Source: Luzula sylvatica (taxonomy: Eukaryota; Streptophyta; Magnoliopsida; Poales; Juncaceae). Taken from it: a stretch of 64,000 bases of DNA. The stretch covers positions 43,909,415-43,973,414 of the forward strand of contig OX326961.1 of assembly GCA_946800325.1 (NCBI GenBank), in the 5' to 3' direction. The position numbers and the translations under genes were made by a program. The notes under the pieces were generated by a model. The model saw only the letters and a list, made by a program, of their open reading frames with translations, had not been told where the DNA came from and did not search any database. This document shows, piece by piece, positions 11,159 to 22,352 of this stretch (its first letter is position 1; every line of letters begins with the position of its first letter).

Positions 11159-11967
11159 TATGGTTTTCAATGCAAAATTCGAAGAAAGGACTTCTTCCAA
11201 TGTCGAGTGGCATATCGTATTCTAAAGCTCAATGTCCGACATCGAGCGAAGATAAGAATGCGATGAGTATTGTTCCATACGCTTCGGCGGTTGGATCAAT
11301 TATGTATGCCATGATTTGTACGCGCCCCGATGTGTCGTATGCATTGAGCGTCGTTTCGCGTTACCAATCTAATCCAGGGGATATGCATTGGATCGCGGTT
11401 AAGAACATCCTTAAGTACTTACGAAGAACTAAGGATCAATTTCTAATTTATGGTGGAAAGACATCCGGGTTGGTCATTAATGGATATACCGACGCCAGTT
11501 TCCAAACATGTGTCGATGACTTTCGATCACAAAGCGGATACGTGTTTTGTCTAAATGGTGGAGCGGTAGTTTGGAAGAGTTCCAAACAACCCACGATAGC
11601 AGACTCTACAACTGAATCGGAGTATATTGCGGCTTCCGAAGCGGCAAAGGAGGCGGTTTGGATCAAGAAGTTTGTGTCGGAGCTTGGTGTAGTCCCGAGC
11701 ATCTCGGAACCTGTAGTTGTGTATTACGACAATACGGGCGCAATAGCACAGTCCAAGGAACCGAGGGCACATCACCGCTCCAAGCACATACTCAGAAAAT
11801 TTCACTTGATCCGTGAGATTTTGCAAAGGAAGGATGTGATCATTGAGAAGATTGATACTGACAGGAATGTTGCGGACCCGTTTACTAAGCCACTCTCGCA
11901 AGCTAAGCACGATTATCATGCGAAAGCTATAGGTTTGAGATACCTAGAGGAGGAAGAGAGTAGTTAG

Positions 11968-13130
11968 TTATCTAAAACGATAGTTTCGTAGGACGAGATT
12001 AGTCTAATAGATTAGTAAACGTTGTATCACCCCAAACTTATCTTATAGTAATGCAATTTCAGAATTTTAAAATTTTTTCATTTTGCATCTATCTTATATG
12101 AAAACTGTGTGCTGGCTTGTGTAATATGATTGTTACATGAACCTTGATTTGAACTTGTGTGGACGTCGACATGGTTGAGGACCATGTGCAGCGAAACCGT
12201 CACACTTAAAGTGTCATTTCTAAACATCCCTAGTCGCGGATCAGCTTGCTTAAGAGAAAAGCATTTCTATTATTAGATAATAGACTAAACGCGTACACTA
12301 GTACGTTTGCCGAGGAGATGATTATGTTTTGCTAATCATGGGACAAAGGAGTTTGTCGAATCGGGAACGTAGATATATGTTAGGTTACATGTATTGGATA
12401 TGACCGAAGCCGCGAGACCATGACATGGTTTAGTCATTATAGATGGACTTACGACGGATGGGGTTTTAGATTCTTCATACTTGAGGGGATCATTGATTGC
12501 GTTACGTGCGTAACACAATGCTTTGATATGATCTTACGCTCACCGTAACAGGGAGTTAAAAGGGTCATCATTGGGTATTGTCCGAAACACGGAATTCAAT
12601 GTGAGTCTCCAAAATAGGAATTGTTTATTCCGAAAGGAAGAGATATCTCTTAGGCGCCGCTCAATGAGTCGATTAACGAAAACCGTGGCCACGGTCAATG
12701 ATATTAATGGTTAATATCGATTGAAATTTGTTAACTCAACTCGGAATCGGGGAATAAGTGTAGTTAATCGAATTATAAGGATGACTATTACCATGCCTTT
12801 TGATTAACGGATATCGTAAACAAGAGAACTAGTAACCGCTATTCGAGATAGGCACAATGATCACAATCATTTTTCGTTTAACATGGGTAGCTATGATGGA
12901 GTGACTAGATCCCGCTCATGAGCTTGTAGGCATTGGAAACAACCTACTGCCATCGTTAAGTCGAACCTACATGGTCACACAACGAGTCGTACTAAGTCGG
13001 GCTTGATCATAAAATCGGCATATTGGATGTGCATAGCTTGGTATTTGATACGCGAGCTATATTCTCTAAAATCGTGCGTATTGGATATGCATGAGTACCT
13101 TTTAGGTAGATCTGAAATTGAGTGGGAGAC
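11968..13130 (+). other. Element A 3' untranslated internal region and polypurine tract
   Basis: No coding. It is conserved in inverted form in B (15018-16200) and E (28237-28893). It ends in GAGTGGGAGAC (13120-13130), the plus-strand primer site next to the 3' LTR. Confidence 0.8.
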
Positions 13131-14105
13131 TGAAAGAAATACAGTTTCGGATCAACCGTAAAAGTGTACACAAGGATAAACGAATGTAGTCGTACATTCG
13201 TGGCCATAACTTTCAGTGGGAAAATCCAATTAGAATGGTTCAAATTGGGTTAGATAGATAATGAGATTATCTACAACCTTCATATAGAAATATATTTCAT
13301 ATGAATGAAGTATAAGTGTCGTTTCTGTGAAATACCGAAAGGGTGCAACAGTATGACATACAGTTAGTAAACAGTCATAACTTTTGCATACGAACTCCAA
13401 TTGAGCTGGGCCAAATTGGGTTGTGTAGATAATAAGATTATCTACAACTTTCGTGTTGGTTGATTTTCTGTCAGAGAAATTTATCAATTTCGTCTGGACA
13501 GAATACTGAACAGGTTCATACAGTTTTCTGTGTGAAAGGGTGTATATTGGATATACATGCCTTTTGGCTAATCCTGATCCTATATGGTATAAATAGGATT
13601 TTCTCTCTCATCTTCACTAAGGAATTCAGAAGTAATTCAAAGCAATATTCTGCCCAAGACACAAGAAAAAGAGCAAATTCAGATTTGATCTTTTGTGAGT
13701 GAAAAGGCACGAAGAGAGATTAATAGAGAATCGATCGAGATCAAGCAAGTGCACCGATACATCGTCTAGGCAGGTGTATCCGTGTCCGGCGTCTTCCGAC
13801 TCAAGGTGGATACGTGTGGAGGAGCAACACTTGGGGCTCTCCATTGTGATCGAACCGAAGGATCGAAGAATGGGAACGAACGGTGAAGGACGCACGGTGT
13901 GGGACGCGCGTAAAGTAACCAACGTGACCGGAGGAATAGGAGGCAGCGATCAACCCTTCGTGTTCCATCAATTTGGAACTGGTATGGATCTATCCTTCTA
14001 TTTGCATCGTACCCTCGAAGTCATGGCGTGATCTCGGGAATCGGGGAACCGGACCGGGCCCACATATCCGCTGCGCGGGCCCGGGGCCGGGGATTTTCCC
14101 CAACA
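13131..14105 (+). repeat. 3' LTR of element A
   Basis: 975 bp, TGAAAG...CCAACA, TATA box at 13588-13595. It is immediately followed by an inverted, end-truncated LTR of element B, so the two form a large head-to-head palindrome. Confidence 0.9.
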
Positions 14106-15017
14106 AATAGAAGGACAGATTCATACCGGTGCAAAATTAATTGCACACGAAGGGTTGATTGCTGCCTTCTTTCTCCTGTCACGTTGGTGACAATCCGCGC
14201 GTCCCATACCACGCGTCTTTCACCGCTCGTTGACTTCGCCGATTCGCTTGATTTCGTCTCCGACTCAATCTACTCGTCCGAATCGATCACAATAGTAAGA
14301 GCCCCAGATGTTGCTCCTCTACGTGTATCCACCTTGACTCGTAAGACGTCGGTCACGGATGCACCTGCCTAGACGATGCACCGGTGAACTTGCTCGATCG
14401 AATTGATTCTCTATCTCTTGAGAAACTCTTTTCTCGATTTCTCTATCTTCGTACCTTTTCACTTTGAGAAAGATCAAATCTGAATTCTCTCGTTTCTTTG
14501 TGTCTTTGGCAGAATGATTACTTATTTAAGATGAGAGAGAAAATCCTATTTATATCTAATAGGATCAGGATTAGCCAAAAGGCATGTATATCCAATATAC
14601 ATCCTTTAATTCACACAGAAAACTGCATGAACCTGGTCAGTATTCTGTCATTTCGAAATTGGTAAATTTCTCATACAGAAAATCAACCAACATGAAAGTT
14701 GTAGATAATCTCATTATCTACACAACCCAATTTGGCCCAGCCCAATTTGAGTTCTTATGCAAAAGTTATGACTTCTTTACTAACTGTATGTCATACTGTT
14801 GCATCCTTTCGGTATTTCACAGAAACGACACTGATACTTCGTTCATATGAAATATATTTCTTCATGAAGGTTGTAGATAATCTCATTATCTATCTAACCC
14901 AATTTGAACCATTCAAATCGGATTTTCCCACTGAAAGTTATGGCCACGAATGTACGCCTACATTCGTTTATCCTTGTGTACACTTTTACGGTTGATCCTG
15001 AAACTGTATTTCCTTCA
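14106..15017 (-). repeat. 3' LTR of element B, truncated
   Basis: Reverse-oriented LTR ending (in its own 5' sense) at CTGTATTTCCTTCA on the plus strand. Its terminal CCCCATCA end is missing at the junction with element A. Confidence 0.85.
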
Positions 15018-16139
15018 GTCTCCCACTCAATTTCAGATCTACCAAAAAAGGTACTCATGCATATCCAATACGCACGATTTTAGAGAATATAGCTCGCGTA
15101 TCAAATACCAAGCTATGCACATCCTATGTGCCAATTTTATGATCAAGCCCGACTTAGTACGACTCGTTGTGTGACCATGTAGGTTCGATTAACGATGGCA
15201 GTAGGTTGTTTCCAATGCCTACAAGCTCATGAGCGGGATCTAGTCACTCCATCATAGCTACCCATGTTAAACGAATAATGATTGTGATTATTGTGCCTAT
15301 CTCGAATAGCGGTTATTAGTTCTCTCGTTTACGATATCCATTAATCAAAATGCATGGTGGTAGTCATCCTTATGTTTTGATTAACTAAACTTATTCCTCG
15401 ATTCCGAATTAAGTTAACAAATTACAATCGATATTAACCGTTAATATCATTGACTACGGCCGTAGTTTTCGTTAATCAATTCATCGAGCGGCCTAAGAGA
15501 TATCTCTTCCTTTCGGAATAAACAATTCCTATCTTGGAGACTCACATTGAATTCCGTGTTTCGGACAATACCCAATGATGACCGTTTTAGCTCCCTGTTA
15601 CGGTGAGCGTAAGATCATATCAAAGCATTGTGTTACGCACGTAACGCAATCAATGGTCCCCTCAAGTTTGAAGAACCTAATACCCTACTCGTCGCGAGTT
15701 CATCCATAATGACTAAACCATGTCATGATCTCGCGGCTTCGGTCATATCCAATATATGTCACCTAGCATATATCTACGTTCCCGATTCGACAAGCACCTT
15801 GTCCTATGATTAGCAAAACATAATCATCTCCTCGGCTAACGTACTAGTGTACGCGTTCAGTCTATTATCTGATAATAGAAATGCTTCTCTCTTAAGCAAG
15901 CTGATCCGCGACTAGGGATGTTTAGAAATGAAACTTTAAGTGTGACGGTTTCGCTGCACATAATCCTCAACTACGTCGACGTCCACACAAGTTCAAATCA
16001 GGGTTCATGTAATCAAATTACACAACCCGCACACAGTTTTCATATAAGGTGAATGCATGATAATTTAAGTAAACAAAATTTTTAAAAGGGGATGCATTCA
16101 TATGGATTATGTATTTGGGTGATACAATGTTTACCCATG

Positions 16140-19100
16140 GGTATCTCAATACCCATAACCTGCGAGGACTATCGTATTAGATAACTACACTCTACTCTCT
16201 TCTTCCTCCTCTAGGTATCTCATACCCATAGTCATCGCATGACAGTCACGCGCGACTAGAGAGAGCGGTTTTTGTAAACGGTTCTGCACGTTGCCGCTAG
16301 TGTTAATCTTCTTAAGGTTTGGAACATTTCCAATACCTCCGATCACATCAATTCGCTAAATTTCATGGATCAATGAAATTTTCTGAGTATTGGATAGAAG
16401 TGGTTGTGACCTCGGCATTTTGGCTTGTACTATTGCGTATCACGCAATACACAACCATAAATCCGATAACTCGTGACTACTCGAGTTTGGTCATGTATCC
16501 TTGATCCATACCGCTTCCTTTTGCGATTCAGAACCGCAATATACTCGCCTCCGTAAATAGAATCATAAATTATTGGTCTTGTGGAACCTTTCCACATAAC
16601 CGTGTTTTCATTTAAGCAAATCATGTACACACTTTGTGATCGAAAGTCGTGCTACATATTTGGACGTGCTTAATCTTTGGAAACTGAACTGTTGTTGTTA
16701 TAACTCTTTATAACCAACACGTCCTCCACACCATTATAGATAAAATAAAATCCTGAATTCTTTCGCAAAGTATTCAAGGATAAACTTCACCGCTATCAAT
16801 ACAAATCCCTATGGGTTTAAATGTACATAACCAGTATGTATATACATGTATAATCATTATACATTCAAACTCGCGTGATTCCCATAGATTTTATTGATGG
16901 TGAATTAGACGCTTCTTATGTACGACGAATAGCCACAAACATATCATGACAGATATAATAGATCTTCACATCAAATGTAAAGCATCATATTATTACTTTT
17001 CGACTTGCTTGATGTCTCACATCGAGATGTAGAAAATTTCTGCCATTCGACATTTCGATTTAACTCCGCCAAGGAGTTATATGTTGAAAACCATTTTCAA
17101 CAATATGTCGATATATGTACTATAATATAGAACGAGGAACTTCTTAGATCTATCATATAGATCTTCACGCTTAATTTATAAGCGGTCTCGCCTAAATCCT
17201 TTGTCGTTATAAGAAATGTAATGCAGCTCCCACTAACCTTCATGTGTACACAAAGTTTCCATTCGTTTCGACAATGTTATAACAATTTATAACTTCGTCA
17301 AAACGAATATTCCAATTCCGAGAATCTTCTTTAATCCATCATATGGATTGTTAAAGCGTGCATATCATATTTCCGATTCTTATGAATCGACAAAACCGTA
17401 AGGTTGTGTCAAGTACACATCCTTTAATAAAATTTATGTTAAGAAATTCGGTTTTGACATCCATCTTGCCATATCATATAGTCATAATTACGCGATTATG
17501 GCAAGCAGAATTTCGGGAATGGGAAAGCATGACAATATGCGAAAACGTTTCTTCATAGTCCAACTACGAATTGTATGAAACTCTTCGCAACAAGCCTCGC
17601 TTTACATATATGCGTATTCATATCCATGTCGGTTCTTATCTTGAAAACCCATTGACATTTCACGGGTCTAACCCGGAAAGTAATGAAATCAACTTCTAAA
17701 CTTGATAATTTACACGGATCGAATCTCAGATTTCATGACATCATGTCATGTGGAATCGTTACTTTTCATAGCATCCTTGTAGGATATCGAATCATCATAT
17801 GATTTTGATCTATAATCATTAGTCACAATAAATCCATATTTACCGGTTTATGATATAGCCTACTTGATCTACGGAAAATTCCTTTGTGTGTTTGACTTGC
17901 GTTCATCAACACTTGATGAAGTCGTGTCAACTTTCATCGGCTCAATGTTCATTTTCCAAATCTCGAACTCTTTCGAGATTTATTTTACTCCCACTAGACC
18001 GCATAGAGATAAGCGACATCAAGTTCCAAACTTGTGTGTATCCAGTCCTCCTCTAAGAAGGCATCTCTTCGAGCCACGAAAATCTCATTTTCGTCGGGAC
18101 GTCATAACCAATATCCTTTAGTTTCCTTAAGGATATATGATAAACGAACAATTTTCATATTTGGGATCTAGTTTATTCGAAACAAATTTCGAAATATACT
18201 CACATCCTCAAATATGTACAAATGACAACTTCGGAACCATTCCGATCCATATCTCATATGGCGTCTTTTGTACCGATTAGAAGGTTTATGGTTCATATCT
18301 TATATGCAACCATTCTTTATTGCCGCTGTCTCAAGGGCGTATCCCCAAAATTTTTTTTTTTTTTGGGAGATCCGTTTGACTTATCATTTATCGAACCATG
18401 TCCAACATGCATTCATTTCCTCTTATCGGACACATCTCAATGTTCCTAATAAAGGTAATCGTGAAACGATTCCACAATCATAAATGATCATCAATACTCC
18501 TAACTCAAATACTCGCATTCCGATCCAATCGAAGTGCGTAGCTCAAATACTCGCCTTCTCGATCCTATCGAAAAGCTTTGATTTTCTTGCTTAGTCGATT
18601 TTGTATTTCGTTTTTGAAACTCTTTGAACCTTTCAAAAGTTTCTGTTTCGGCACGCATTAAATAGATATTACCGTATCTATTTTAATCGTCCATAAACGT
18701 AACAAAATGTTGATAGCCTCCTCTTGCCTCGGAACTTATCGGAACATTTATATTTAAATGTTATTTCCAATAATTCGTTGGATCTTTCTCCAACCTTTGG
18801 AGAATGATGCACTTTGTCGTCTTTGCCTAATAAATAAGTATCGCGTTAATCAATCGAATCTAATTCGAATGATTCTAGTAATCCAACATATGGAATTTAG
18901 ATACGCGTATCTCGTTTATATGGCCATAACGGCAATGCCAAAAGAAGCAATCAACTTCTAGGTTTAATCCTCCTCGGATTTCACCATTCTTTGAGTCATT
19001 AGTTTGGACAACTCCTTGTCCGAACTTTTTGTTTGGAAAACATTTTCCCAAAATACCCTCAGACATTTGTTTCTTCTGATCCTACCCTTGAATTACAAAG

Positions 19101-19680
19101 ACATCCACGCATCTATATGCATTGGATTCCTCGGATGCTCCGAGCATCTCCAATTCAAATTTTAAATCGCATCTCATGCAATTTCGGGATCGACTTATCT
19201 ATTGAATGCAAATGATATTCGGTCACGAAGATCCAATCTCGTACCATCAACACACGAGTGTTAATCAAAGACCCATAAGGCGTCTCAAAATTAACCTACT
19301 CTTTGAGCCGCGTTGAACTGTTCAACGCGCTCTAGCTCTTGAAACTATTTCATGAGCGTTGTGTATTACTTCCTTATGCACCCAAATTCTCAAAACAATT
19401 TTGAGAAATATGCGTCTATACATGCCACCACGAGGCACGTAATATCGTTCGATTCCTTCATAAGTTTATCGAACCCGAATTTCTCTAAAGCCAAAGCTTC
19501 GAGCCCCGAATCTACCATTTTCGTGTCCAACACGTCCCTTTAAGTCTAAGAACTATTCTTTAACTATCAAGGTCAATTAGGGTAATTCCGGCCAAAAGCC
19601 ATCTATATTTTGATCTCATCGATATAATTGGTGTTGCTTGAAAACTTAATTCTAAACGGATGATGAAGATTAGATCCTAA
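16140..19680 (-). pseudogene. Decayed copia gag-pol of element B
   Basis: Minus-strand frames are broken throughout but still show RNase H remnants (about 16430-16630: NENTVMWKGS, GEYIAVL) and a GAG-pre-integrase remnant (about 18880-18960: FFWHCRYGHINEIRV). The gag start region near 19600-19650 is recognisable only by DNA similarity to 8318 onward. There is no intact domain and many stops. Confidence 0.75.
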
Positions 19681-20397
19681 CCGTGCGTACTTAATCTATA
19701 TGCTTATATGATGAATATATGAATGTGTTATTTTTATCGAATCGATGACCCTCATACCGATACGGGACTCCAAGTCCATAACACTCAAGATCCATATTTC
19801 CGTTCCTCCCACAAGTGACTTTAGCCTATCGGGTGGGATCCCGTTATTTAGGTAGGATTATATCCAATCGCATCATATGCGACTCTTGAACCTTTATAGA
19901 ATTTCGGTGATGGATCGTATCATATACAATCCCAGTTCCGTGTGTGCATTCTATCTATGCCCCGAACTCCAATCCGATTGACCTGGACGGTTAAGTCACA
20001 ACCATATCCAACGTATCGTTCAAATAAACTACTAGTGAGTCGACTTTAGCCTGGGCCTCACTAGTCCTGATTTAACGCTTGCCACCCTTTCGATTGTTAC
20101 AATATCACGTGCCCGACTTTAGCCAGAACCCACGTGAAACGTAACACCGAACTCGGTGGTTGTGGATATGGAAGGCATTTCTATGACTTAAATATTAAGA
20201 GGGATCATGACAATGCATGTTAAATTTTGACATAATCTAATTATATCAATATCACAAGATTTTATTGATCATTAACATTTAATAATCAGTTTATATGCAA
20301 GTATGAGTGATGCCGATCAAATCGATATAAAGAACTCAAAATTCCGAGTCACGTAGCCAAAGTTATCGCGAAAACAAAATCAGCATCCAGAAACACT

Positions 20398-20650
20398 TCC
20401 GTTATAACTGACTAAAGTTCCGTTATAACTGAACAGTTCCGTTATAACTGACCAAAGTTCCGTTACTACGGACCAAACTGCGAATTCTGGATCAAAATCC
20501 AGAAACATGTCCGTTGCACCGGAACTCAAGTCCGTTGCACCGGAACTCAAGTCCGTTGCACCGGACTTCTTAAGACACCATAGGCATCCCCGCATCCTCG
20601 TATCACATACAAGGTCCGTTGCACCGGACCTCAAGTCCGTTGCACCGGAC
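20398..20650 (-). repeat. Decayed palindrome array in leader of element B
   Basis: About nine units: first TCCGTTATAACTGA-like, then repeated TCCGTTGCACCGGA separated by about 22 bp. The latter are no longer perfect palindromes, unlike those in A and F, but spacing and the CCGTT half are kept. Confidence 0.75.
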
Positions 20651-20947
20651 TATGCGGTTTTCACAGTTTTTCACAGTTTTTTACAGTTTTCAGCAGTTTT
20701 TCAGCCCTTTTTCGCCCGTTTTTCGACCTTTTTCACCCGTTTTCGAAGCGATCAATCATGAAACCTTTTCATGATCATTCCTAGATACTCTCAATCAACT
20801 TTTGATTGATCTCTAGCGAATTTCACTTGTGATTTTAATGAAATTTGAATTACTCTATATAAAACATCATGCAAACGTGCGTAACTTTTACACACGTGCG
20901 TATATCTAATATACGACTATGATTCGACCCTCGAATCGATGGCGATC

Positions 20948-20959
20948 GCTCTGATACCA
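20948..20959 (-). promoter_or_regulatory. Primer-binding site, element B
   Basis: GCTCTGATACCA on the plus strand, one base from the LTR end; it proves the minus orientation of element B. Confidence 0.9.
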
Positions 20960-20960
20960 C

Positions 20961-21971
20961 TGATGGGGAATATCCCCGACCTCGGGCCCGCGCAGCGGAT
21001 ATGTAGGCCCGGTTCGGTTCCCCGATTCCCGAGATCACGCCATGACTTCGAGGGTACGATGCAAATAGAAGGACAGATTCATACCGGTGCAAAATTAATT
21101 GCACACGAAGGGTTGATCGCTGCCTTCTTTCTCCTGTCACGTTGGTGATAATCCGCGCGTCCCATACCACGCGTCTTTCACCGCTCGTTTACTTCGCTGA
21201 TTCGCTTGATTTCGTCTCCGACTCAATCTACTCGTCCGAATCGATCACAATAGTAAGAGCCCCAGATGTTGCTCCTCTACGTGTATCCACCTTGACTCGT
21301 AAGACGTCGGTCACGAATGCACCTGCCTAGACGATGCACCGGTGAACTTGCTCGATCGAATTGATTCTCTATCTCTTGAGAAACTCTTTTCTCGATTTCT
21401 CTATCTTCGTACCTTTTCACTTTGAGAAAGATCAAATCTGAATTCTCTCGTTTCTTTGTGTCTTTGGCAGAATGATTACTTATTTAAGATGAGAGAGAAA
21501 ATCCTATTTATATCTAATAGGATCAGGATTAGCCAAAAGGCATGTATATCCAATATACATCCTTTCACACAGAAAACTGCATGAACCTCGTCAGTATTCT
21601 GTCATTTCGAAATTGGTAAATTTCTCATACAGAAAATCAACCAACATGAAAGTTGTAGATAATCTCATTATCTACACAACCCAATTTGGCCCAGCCCAAT
21701 TGGAGTTCGTATGCAAAAGTTATGACTGCTTTACTAACTGTATGTCATACTGTTGCATCCTTTCGGTATTTCACAGAAACGACACTGATACTTCGTTCAT
21801 ATGAAATATATTTCTTCATGAAGGTTGTAGATAATCTCATTATCTATCTAACCCAATTTGAACCATTCAAATCGGATTTTCCCACTGAAAATTATGGCCA
21901 CGAATGTACGCCTACATTCGTTTATCCTTGTGTACACTTTTACGGTTGATCCTGAAACTGTATTTCCTTCA
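20961..21971 (-). repeat. 5' LTR of element B
   Basis: 1011 bp; on the plus strand it starts TGATGGGG and ends CTGTATTTCCTTCA. It matches 14106-15017 closely, with small indels (for example near 21566 versus 14607). Confidence 0.88.
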
Positions 21972-22281
21972 GGCTCAAGGTGGATACGAGTAGAGGAGCG
22001 ACATCTGTGGTTCTTCGATTGTGATCGAACCAGAGGAGCGAAACTGTCGTCAACGAAGCGGTGAGAGACGCGTGGTGTGGGACGCGCGTTTAGTCACCAA
22101 CGTGACAGGAGAAAGAAGGAAACGTGATCAATATTTCGTGTGCAATCAATTTTGCGCCGGTAATTGACTATCCTTCTTTTGCATCGTACTCTCGAATTCG
22201 AGGCGTGATCTCGGGTTTTGGGAACCGGACCGGGCCTTCATATCCGCTGCGCGGGTCCGGGGTCGGGATATTTCCCTACAG

Positions 22282-22293
22282 TGGTATCAGAGC
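22282..22293 (+). promoter_or_regulatory. Primer-binding site, element C/F
   Basis: TGGTATCAGAGC one base after LTR fragment end CCCTACA (22280). Confidence 0.88.
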
Positions 22294-22352
22294 GATCGAC
22301 ATCGATTCGAGGGTCGAATCATAGTCGTATATTGGATATACACACGGGTTAT

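Larger units (their letters stand above)
8318..11967 (+). pseudogene. copia gag-pol remnants of element A
   Basis: 8318-9691 encodes gag, a CCHC knuckle (CFHCHKAGHWKRDC), the aspartic protease region (VLDTSCGTHIC, with Ser where element F has Gly) and the start of the GAG-pre-integrase domain (FWHCRLGHVNE). A SINE interrupts it. 9918-10255 continues with the second half of the zinc finger (CESCLLGK) and integrase Asp residues (HSDVCGP; FTDDHSRYG). A one-base loss near 10222 shifts the frame before the conserved GGEY. 10253-10969 holds the integrase Glu (NGVSERRNRT) and C-terminus. The reverse transcriptase, with its YVDD, is absent and replaced by an inverted duplication (10815-11158). 11170-11967 encodes RNase H with its acidic residues in TDAS, TESEYIA and YYDNTGA. 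Confidence 0.9.
5789..14105 (+). mobile_element. Ty1/copia element A, recent but defective
   Basis: Structure: LTR 5789-6756, PBS, leader with palindrome array, gag-pol remnants 8318-11967, 3' untranslated internal region, polypurine tract, LTR 13131-14105. The two LTRs differ by about a dozen substitutions plus two indels, so the insertion or duplication is young. Domain order gag-protease-integrase-(RT lost)-RNase H is the copia order. Damage: SINE insertion, a one-base frameshift, a protease-motif change, and RT replaced by an inverted repeat. No target-site duplication is found (GAGAC left, AATAG right), in keeping with the tandem arrangement at its left end. Confidence 0.9.
14106..21971 (-). 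mobile_element. Ty1/copia element B, inverted, coding decayed
   Basis: Minus-strand element: 5' LTR 20961-21971, PBS complement (GCTCTGATACCA, 20948-20959), leader with remnant palindrome array, decayed gag-pol, polypurine tract complement (GTCTCCCACT, from 15018) and 3' LTR 14106-15017, which lacks its last about 95 bp where it meets element A. The LTRs are very similar to each other, but the interior has no long frames. Bases after 21971 belong to LTR fragment C. The left target flank is lost. Confidence 0.85.

Noticed and set aside
10947..11213. 88-codon minus-strand frame matching copia integrase C-terminus
   Set aside because: It is the inverted arm of the snap-back duplication, not a separate gene.
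5064..14110. Target-site duplication for element A
   Set aside because: TTTAG or GAGAC on the left against AATAG on the right; neither matches.
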